Shown: positions 56,390 through 64,000 of the stretch, in pieces | Position numbering within the stretch: the stretch's first letter is position 1 | Layout of the letters: the number at the start of each line of letters is the position of its first letter | From: Chamaecyparis obtusa | Lineage: Eukaryota > Streptophyta > Pinopsida > Cupressales > Cupressaceae | Assembly (NCBI GenBank): GCA_027943335.1 | Contig: BSBK01001162.1 | Coordinates: 248,001-312,000 of the forward strand | Length of the DNA stretch: 64,000 bases | Direction of reading: 5' to 3' | Notes under the pieces: generated by a model | The model's database searches: none | What the model was told of the DNA's origin: nothing | What the model saw: only the letters and a program-made list of their open reading frames with translations | Position numbers and translations under genes: made by a program

Positions 56390-58002
56390 AAGAAAATGAT
56401 TCTCATCTTCAAGTTATTATTGGTGGTGATGCAAGTTATTCAGTTAAGGGTGCTGGTTCTACATCTTTCCAATTGGATTCCAGAATTCCATTACACTTGA
56501 GTGATGTCCTCTTTGTTCCAGGTATTAAGAGGAATTTGATTTCTATATCAGCATTAGAAGACAAAGGTTATCATGTTGCCTTTGTTGATGGAAAGATTCT
56601 TGCATGGAAGAATTCCAACATTCAATCAGCTCGTGAGATTGGAGTTCGTCATGAAAGCCTCTACAAGCTTTCAGTCCGTCCTATTCAAGCTTTAGCTCAT
56701 GATTCTTCAAATTCAGGTGATCTTTGGCACAAGAGACTTGGTCTTTTAAATTTCAGAACTTTATCTTCTATGGAGAAGGTTGTGGTTGGTCTTCCAAAGC
56801 TGAACCAAAACCATGAAGGAGTTTGCAAGGGATGTGCTCTAGGTAAGAATATTAAGAGTACTTTTCATAGTAGTGAAAGTAGAGCTAAAGATATCCTAGA
56901 ATTGATTCATTCTGATTTATGTGGTCCTATATCAGTTGTTTCTCTTAGTGATTTTTGGTATTAAGTTACTTTCATAGATGACTTTTCCTGTAAATGTTGG
57001 ATTTATTTTCTTAAGTCTAAAGAATTTCATGAAGTGCTATCCTGGTTCAAAGAGTTCAAAGCACATGTTGAAAACTTATCTAACAAGAAGATTAAGATTT
57101 TAAGGTTTGACAATGGAGGAGAATGTCTCTGGTATCTTTCATAATTTTTGTGAAGCTAGGATTAAGAGGGAGTTTTGTGTCTCTTATAATCCTCAACAAA
57201 ATGTTGTGGTTGAAAGAAAGAACAAGACAATTGTTGAGGCAGTGAAGGCTGTGATTCATAATCAAAGCCTTCAAACTTTCTTATGGGCTGAGACTTGTAG
57301 GACAACAATTCATATTCAGAATCGTAGTCCTCATCAGATTCTAAACAACATGACTCCAGAAGAAGCTTTTATAGGTATCAATGCAGATAGCAGTTATTTC
57401 AGAATTTTTGGTTTCCCTATCTATATTTATGTTCCAAAAGAGAAAAGAACAAAGTTGGAATCTTCAGGAAGGAAAGGCATTTTTGTTGGCTATAGTGATT
57501 CTTGAAAAGCATACAGAATTTACATTTCAGGTCAAAAGAAAATTGAAATCAACAGGGATGTTATTTTTGATGAAGATGTAGCTTATAGGAATTCAAAAGA
57601 ATCTAACATGGAATCTGATAGAGAAGACTTTAAGCATCCTCAAGATATAGATATGGCTGGTCTGGATCCACTTTCAAAGATTCAGAGGGAGAGTACAAAT
57701 TTAGAGGATTCAATTGCACCAGTTGATCTTGTAGATCCTATTAATACTTCAGCAGGTCCCAATAATAGTTCAGCCAACGAGAAAAGACCCTTGTGGGCTA
57801 GGAACACTATCGAAGAAGTTGAACAATATGCAGCCCCTCGTGACACTTTTAGAGAAAGTAAAATGCTTCATAAGTATGTTGGCTATGTAGCTTTGATGAA
57901 TCACAATATAGCATTTGAACTTTCTAGTGATGAAGAAGGTTCAAACTAGCAAGTGTGGAAAGATGCCATGATGGAGTAGTATCAATCCATCATTAAAAAT
58001 GA
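56390..58002 (+). pseudogene. Copia pol remnant (protease end, integrase, start of RT)
   Basis: It reads VIIGGDASYSVKGAGSTSF, LSDVLFVPGIKRNLISISAL, GAG-pre-integrase DLWHKRLGLLNF with CKGCALGKN, integrase LIHSDLCGP and IDDFS, then PQQNVVVERKNKTIVEA after a shift, RIFGFPIYIYVPKEKRTKLE, and the RT opening QVWKDAMM and YQSIIKND. Stops include TAA at 56962-56964, TGA at 57503-57505, TAG at 57947-57949 and TAG at 57978. It stops abruptly at about 58002, where the LINE tail begins; RT and RNase H are absent. Confidence 0.88.
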
Positions 58003-58032
58003 TTTAAGATAAGATAAGATAAGATAAAATTT
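58003..58032 (-). repeat. LINE 3' tail of TTATC repeats
   Basis: On the minus strand the element ends ATTTTATCTTATCTTATC and one or two further units, then TTAAA. A poly(A) tail is absent. The + strand LINE ends with related TTATCTATCTTATTT wording. Confidence 0.8.
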
Positions 58033-58077
58033 TAATGTCCGCGAGGCTAAAAATAGCCTATGAGACAGCAAGACAAC

Positions 58078-61000
58078 TTAAGCAGACTTAAGTAACTCCG
58101 TGCGTTTCTTATGCAAGTTGATGATGAGTCCACCTAGCTGCTCATTGTACTCTTCACTGAATAGGTTATGCCAAGAGCTATCAAATATAGTATCCGCAAA
58201 TTTATCTCTGCTGTCCTTGTAGGCCTCACATTCTAAAATAAAGTGTTGTTCAGTTTCCACTTTCCCAGATTTGCAAAACCTGCAAGTTCTCTCTTCCCAA
58301 GCCTCGTTTGGCCTCTTCCAACACTCGGTCTCACAACGAAGTTGGTGAGAGTTGGTTCTTAGTTGAGCAATAAGAATTTTAGCTCTCCAAGAAATGTTGG
58401 CTCCTATGTACGCTTTTTGGTGTTAATCACGTGCGGGGTTGAACTGATTGATATAATCTATTTTCTTCCTACCGATCTCATTCCCCCAATTTCTCTTGTA
58501 GAATATCTCCATAACAAAGACCTTTATTTCTTTGTTATTTGTGGGGCACATATTGAATTGAATATTCCATTTACTCATCCACTTGATGTTTTGTTGCATC
58601 CATGTCCTTTTTCGTTTACACAATGTATCATTAAAGACAACTTAAGGCCATGTATCTTCTTCCATTTTTTCGATTATTTTTAGGTAGCTTATAAGGCGAA
58701 CCATAGCAAGTGCCTCGATAGGGGCAGCCCCCATTTCACTTAGCATGATATCATATGGGACGGTGCTTTTGATTTTAAATTTGCTTGTGATCAAACGCTT
58801 TTGGATGCCCTCGATTTGTTTCCATTGTACTATTGAAGTGTTGCTGGCCCATAATTCACACCCATAAAGAACAACCGGCAACACAAGAAGACCAAACAAG
58901 GTTTCAATAGTTTTCCAATCCCAAAGCTCCACTTCACGACACGTGTTCTGAAGAGCATAAAAAGCCTTCCACCCACCTAATGTCCTTTTATTCTTGCAGC
59001 TAGACCAGCTTAGCTTTTTGTTGAAATCAATGCCGAGGTATTTATACTCCGCAACTTCTTCAAGAACACTTCCACTGAAGTAAACTCATGTTGATGCTGT
59101 TTTTTATTATTAGAGAAAACCATAACCTTAGTCTTGCTGATATTGACTTGCATCCCCACCACTCTGCAAAAGCTCTCAAGAGAAGATGAATGTTCTTGCA
59201 AACCACAAGCAGATTTGGCAATCAAAATGAGATTGTCCGCATAGTGGAGCAGCTTTATAACAAATTCACCTAGCTGAATACCCTCACCCTTTTGCATGTT
59301 TAACCACTCTTCAAGTTTATCGATATATAAACCAAACAAAGTAGGAGATAAAGGGCAACCTTGTTTGACCCCGATATCACTCCTAAAACATTTTGAAATG
59401 CCATCTGATGTTCTGATTTTAACTTTCGCCTCTTCATACATCCTATGAACAGCAGCTCTGAGATGCATATGAATCCCCAATTCTTCCATCCTGAGCCAAA
59501 GCTTGTCCCCAGGGACAGTGTCAAAAGCCTTTTTAAAGTCATCAAAGCAACAAAAAACCTCCTCTTTTTTCTCCCACTCTTTTTCAATAATGTGTCTCAG
59601 AGTGACATAGTGATAAACCGTCGAGTGCTTTGGCCTAAAACCAGCTTGTCCTTTTGCACGTTTATGGTTTTTTTCCGCCCATTTGCTGATCCTAGTTTCT
59701 ATCATGCTGCCAAAAAGTTTAGCAAAGAGGGGATTGATCATTATAGTCCTGTAGTTGGAGGGATTGTTGACATCACCACTCTTAAAAAGTGGTATTGCAA
59801 TGCTGATTGTCCAATCTTTAGGAAACCCCTCTTGGCAGATATTGTTGAAGATTTTTGTGATGTGTGGTGCAAGAGTTTTCATACCCCACTTCAGATACTC
59901 TGCTTAAAGCTCGACAAGGTCTTTTGCTTTACCCACACCCAACCTCTTAATACCCATCTCTATCTCTTGCACGGTGAAAAGATTTGCAGTATTGTTGACC
60001 AAGGGTGGCTGGCCCACTCCACCTTCTTGTTCATAAAGTTTCTTAGCATATTCAAACCATTGGGTGGTAGTAATATTATTTTCAGTTTGCTTCTTCCTTG
60101 GTTGGAGTTCTTTCTAAAAAAGTTTGGGGTTATTTCTGCCCAAGAAAATTAGCTCCTCTCTCCTTGTGAACATAAAATCGGTTTTTTTCTTCTTTAGGAT
60201 CTGTTTGTAAGCCTTAATGTCAAGGTTCGTTTTATTTGATTCCCTTAGGTTTCTCCTACCCTCTTACATTCCTTATCAAACCATGCATTGGTTGGAAAAC
60301 AATTAGTTTCAAATTTTCTATTTTTTGCTCTCTTGCATTTTGAGAGAGCCTCATGAATCAAACTTGATAAAGCATGGCTATTAACAACATGCTTATACAT
60401 ATGATGCCCCATACAAAGCCTCTCAAGAGTAGCTTTGAAAATGTTACCGTTTTCTGAAGTCAACAAAATTCTGCCCTGAGAAGGAGGATGTTGAGGGCAT
60501 TGGTTTTTTGCCCCAAGCTGCCTATCCTTTGCCCAATACAAATTTATGTACAGCGGTCTATGATCTGATTTGAGATCTCATATGTGCTCTCCAATTTCAA
60601 CTTCTTCAATTTTCTCATACAAATTCTGCGAACAAATTGCATAATCCACCACACTTGCCCCGTTGTATGTGTTGCAAGTGAAATTGCCCAACTTAGTCCA
60701 TTTAGCCAAACCATTGCAAATTGTTAGATCACATGTGCCACATAGAGTGATCAATTCTTCCCCAAAATGATTGCAGCCTTTAGCATCATCGGATATTCTT
60801 TCCCATTGATGTTTTCTCTCTTCTGTGAGCCAAATAGGGTTATCATTTTCTTTGGAGCTGAAAATATTGGCTTGCCAATTTGCTGTCCTAGCATTGAAAT
60901 CTCCAACAAGAACATCCCCACGTTGCGAAAAAACATCTTTCTTTAAAGTAGCATAGGGGTCATTGTGATCTAATCCACACTTTTTATAAGTTTTAGATAC

Positions 61001-61360
61001 CTGTGGGGCAAAGTAACAAGCTGCAATCCTGAGAAGACTGTTATTTCCCACAATTTTGAGCCATATAAATTGTTTATTAGAATCTGTCTTTTCCAACTGA
61101 ATGACACGTCCTTCCCTTTCTTTTACTAGAACCATTATGCCTCCATGACCTTTACCATTTCCCGCTGCCTCATTCCACACTGCCAGCTTCTAGTAGCCTT
61201 CAAACAATGGGGTCTTACATCCCTCATGCTCATGCATCTCTATGAGACAAATAATGTCTTTGCCTTCCGCAATAGGTCCTAACCCAAGTCCACACCTCCA
61301 CGGATAACCTCTGCAATTCCAACAAACTAAGCTTAAGGAAGCCTGGGTTGAGCTTGATTG
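58078..61360 (-). pseudogene. LINE ORF2 (endonuclease, reverse transcriptase), broken
   Basis: Right after ORF1 the same frame reads SLVCWNCRGYPWRCGLGLG and IICLIEMHEHEGCKTP (APE endonuclease start), then LVGDFNARTANW, GASVVDYAICS and SDHRPLYINLYW (catalytic GDFN and SDH present). RT follows with RAKGQAGFRPKHSTV, CFDDFKKAFDTV, VKQGCPLSPTLFGLYIDKLE and YADNLILIA at about 59226-59243, where the second catalytic aspartate is asparagine. The C-terminal finger CRFCKSGKVETEQHFILEC lies near 58228-58290. Breaks include a TAG after FEGY (about 61190), a TGA at about 60578, stops around 59900-60240 and a frameshift near 59080. The enzyme would nick DNA and copy element RNA. This copy is inactive. Confidence 0.88.
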
Positions 61361-62695
61361 CTATTTGTTTTGATGTGAAAGACTCGGAGTTGAGTTATTA
61401 TCGCTATGAGTGAGTGTTGATCTTGTCGTATCGCTGCATGCTAAAGTGTTTGTTGTCACACCTTTGTTGCCTACTTGCTGCTCTTCATTGGGGCGGTGGC
61501 CAAAATGGCCAATAATTGCTTTGCCCTTAAGCATCCAAGCCCTTTTGCCTTCATTTCTAGCTGTTCTGATTTTTTCCATTTCCATCCTTCTTTCTTCTTG
61601 CTGCCTCGTAGTTAGATCCTCCTCTAAAAAGAAGCGAGAACCCCTCGAGCTGTTTTTTGCTCAATAAATTTTGTTTGTCGCTAATATTGGGCATGACTAC
61701 CTTGATTGGCCTATCTCTCTCAGTGTGTGATTTGCCAACCCTCCAAGCTTGGCAGATTTGACCTTGCCACAACAACGCTTCTTGTAAGAAGTCCCTCGTT
61801 AAGTCAAGGGTATGTTCACCTTCACCATAATCTTTTATCCCTTTGATAATTATATTGGATGCCCTAAGCTGCCTTTCCTTGACCTCCTTGTCTTGTGTGT
61901 TCTTCACGCGAATCTTTGCCTCTTCACCTGCAAGAGCAAGTGTTTGCTGTTTTTATCCCAAGTTTTGGTAACCTCTGAAAAACTTCTCTCCTCTTCAACC
62001 TCTGTCTTTCCAAGCAAACTAGTGTGAAGAATCGGTCTCTCCTTATTGTGAGATGTCTTAGTATTTGCTGTGACCTTGTTTGCTACCAATGTAGCACTCA
62101 AGTTTTGCCATTCGTCCTTCATATTCTGCTATTCAAGCTTCCCTGCTAAAAATGTTTCTTGCAACATTGAGATTTGAGCTTTTAAAACATTGTTATTGTC
62201 TCTAAGAGATTTATTTGCTGCAGTTAGGACATGTATATTGAGGCTACTTTCTTGCTCTTTAACCTCTAGAAGTTCCAACCTCTTCTTGGCCCTCAAAAGT
62301 TCTTGCACATAAAGATCTAGGCAATAAGCGAGAGGTGTAGAAGTAGGACTGTAAGTGACGGGATCTACAAAGTTGCTGCTACCGCACAAACGATTGTCGC
62401 CACCTAAGTGTGAAGGAGGGCATATTTTGACACCATCTTTTTGTCTTTTCTCCTGTTTATGCAACTTCTGACCGTGTTTTTTCTTCTCATGTGACCATTT
62501 CAAACGAGCAAGTCTATGTTTTAAAATGCCCTTAAACTGTTTAACGTTGACCCAAATATATTTCCTTGTCTTGCCAAGTGAGGCAATGTTTACTTGTCCC
62601 AAATGATTAGTTTCAAAGTGCACCACAATTTCTTGACCGTTTTTGACTAATGAAATGGTCTATTTTCCCATTGTTTGCATACCCATTGTTTGTTT
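61361..62695 (-). pseudogene. LINE ORF1 (RNA-binding protein), broken
   Basis: It starts MEKQTMGMQTMGK, a TAG, then TISLVKNGQEIVVHFETNHL. A central coiled-coil-like part (ELLRAKKRLELLEVKEQESS, NNNVLKAQISMLQETFL) precedes RQLRASNIIIKGIKDYGEGE and LLWQGQICQAWRVGKSHTER with RPIKVVMPNISDKQ, the RRM-like and C-terminal domains typical of plant L1 ORF1p. It ends MEKIRTARNEGKRAW, LKGKAIIGHFG and SLSHQNK. Breaks: TAG after GK, TAG after LAGKLE (62129-62131), and two frameshifts (near 61930 and 61630). ORF1p binds the element RNA. The last codons run in the same frame as ORF2, separated by one TAG (61361-61363). Confidence 0.85.
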
Positions 62696-62869
62696 TTCCA
62701 TTGACCAAAAGGAACAAAAAAGACAGAAAGAAAAGGATAGCAGCAAGAGCAAGTATTAAAAAACAGGAACGTGCACCTCGAAACTACTAATGATTGACAG
62801 CCTGGGACCCTCTAGTCTAGAAGCTTGTCACTATCCTGCTGCGGACTGGGCCCTGTGTGCCTTGGAATT
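62696..62869 (-). other. LINE 5' UTR
   Basis: The stretch between the Gypsy-type LTR and the ORF1 start, without coding. The minus strand carries a T-rich run (TTTCTTTCTGTCTTTTTTG) close to the ORF1 start. Its exact 5' boundary is assumed to abut the LTR at 62870. Confidence 0.45.
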
Positions 62870-64000
62870 TGTAATGTCCCCATTTTTTACAGGTCATTGA
62901 TCTGATGGTGCTAGGTCATTATTGTGATCCTCGTGGTTTGGCGAGGTGTTTACAGGGTCTTTGGTGTGAACTTACTATTTATAGTAAGTCAATGGATAGT
63001 TTCGATGAGCTCAGATGAGTTAGAGGAGTTAAATGATGCTCTCGATTTTCATTTCTGGCTTCCGGCTTGGGCTCCAAGAATCTTGGAGAGAGCGTCTATT
63101 TTTAGTAGGTCACCCCGTCAAGTTCATTCATCATCTTTCATCATTTGGATAAATCCTGTGTAGACAGATATCGATTCGGACGCTTTTTCAGTTTTTTTTG
63201 CAAGACGGGTGGTTTATTATTATTATTTAATTAAATTTGCTAAGGTTGCCATTTTTGTTGGTATTATATGCTGGATACCTTAGTGTTATATCTTGTTGGA
63301 ACCAAGATGAAAAGTTTTAAATCTTGGGCACAAGAAACAAGGACTTTGCATGTCATAATTTCATGATATTGGTGAAAAGGCGCTTTTTGGAGCCAAATGA
63401 ATTAATAAATTATATTTTTCAATATGTGCCTAAGTATAAAAAGTGTTTTAAGTGAAAAGTGTGTGAGAGAAGACACTTTTGAATTATAAAAGCAATGCTT
63501 TGTGAAAGGAAAACCATTCATTGTTGATTTGATAAAATTTATGAAGTCTCTTGGCTATGAGAAATGGCTAGGGTTTTGAAGACTGATTCCTCTTCCTGCA
63601 ATTTGAATCATCACTGATTGATGATGAATTTTGCAACTTGAATTTTGAAAACTACTACTAAATCTCTGGATATTGTTCTTGGTGCTAAAGTATACCAAGT
63701 GTGAGAAGATTGTAGCAATTGCATCAAAGCTACAAGTTTATAGTCTGGAATTTGAAACTCTTCATTTATCAAATTTCTTAGAAGCTGGAATTATCTCTAA
63801 GGACTGTCGAAATGGTTAGCAGGAGGCTGCGATTTGTTTTGTAGTAGCAGTGTTTTCTTCTTTAGAGGCTGCCGTACGATTTAATTAAAAGAGTCGTACT
63901 TTCCCAGTAGGTCATACAGACTTCAGTCTGGCTGTATGCAATGAGCACACATGTGGTGCCTTCATAAGAGATCGGCTCCCTTTGGACGTCTCTTCATTGG
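62870..64000 (+). repeat. Gypsy-type LTR, right end outside window
   Basis: It starts TGTAATGTCCCCATTTT, the terminus shared with the LTRs at 20160 and 21630. A TATAAAAAG element lies at about 63436-63444. The remaining sequence to 64000 shows no coding or second terminus. Which element it belongs to, and its target duplication, lie beyond the window. Confidence 0.6.

Larger units (their letters stand above)
58003..62869 (-). mobile_element. Nearly full-length L1-type LINE, minus strand
   Basis: Reading from about 62869 down: 5' UTR, ORF1 (from 62695), ORF2 with endonuclease, RT and zinc finger (to 58078), and a short 3' end with a TTATC-repeat tail (58032-58003). All domains expected of a plant L1-type element are present, but both ORFs contain stops and frameshifts. 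It is inserted against the Copia remnant. At the other side a Gypsy-type LTR starts at 62870. Target duplications could not be identified, and Copia sequence does not resume after it. Confidence 0.88.

Noticed and set aside
59445..60152. A 235-residue open frame on the + strand
   Set aside because: It is antisense to the LINE reverse transcriptase and linker, and has no domain of its own.

Overview
The window looks like non-genic, transposon-filled DNA of a seed plant with a very large genome, most likely a gymnosperm such as a conifer. This is inferred from plant Copia, Gypsy and L1-type LINE families, deep nesting of old elements, and the extreme intron length of the one host gene found. 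No tool was run; all homology calls come from reading translations against remembered family motifs.

The only convincing host gene is on the + strand. It is the central part of an RSH1-type RelA/SpoT homologue, the chloroplast (p)ppGpp enzyme. Six consecutive exons (15971-16078, 16197-16294, 43870-43930, 44048-44113, 44204-44260, 44369-44470) join to 164 codons without a stop, with GT-AG borders throughout. The second intron is 27,575 bp. Earlier exons are not seen in the 15.9 kb upstream and later exons are not seen in the 19.5 kb downstream, so both flanking introns also appear to be giant. Everything else in the window is then intron content.

Layout. 1-14238: a non-autonomous Gypsy element (gag plus an acidic ORF, no pol). 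Its LTRs carry palindromic repeats. It is broken by a Copia-type LTR that holds a TIR transposon with a captured class III chitinase piece, by a minus-strand short LTR element (5232-7888), and by a LINE (about 8700-13118) that holds a solo LTR (9178-10436). 14239-16294: unique intron and RSH1 exons. 16295-28517: intron with three LTR insertions or fragments, an antisense XPB helicase pseudogene split by a solo LTR and a hAT-like element, and degenerate minisatellites. 28523-33121: a complete but dead Copia with TA...TA ends. 35100-41485: two related Copia remnants sharing 3' UTR hairpins. 41486-44470: a PPR fragment and RSH1 exons. 46419-53339: a complete, fairly young Copia with GATCT target-site duplications, sitting next to or inside the LTR of another Copia (to about 58002). 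That second Copia holds a solo LTR (54718-56086) in its gag. 58003-62869: a nearly full-length minus-strand LINE. 62870-64000: the start of a Gypsy-type LTR.

The elements are inactivated chiefly by TAG stops at expected CAG codons, the expected scar of CHG cytosine methylation. Points worth checking are the giant RSH1 intron, the two gene captures, a base-pair-compensated hairpin shared by two Copia 3' UTRs, and a UAG-CAA-UCA context between the two LINE ORFs.
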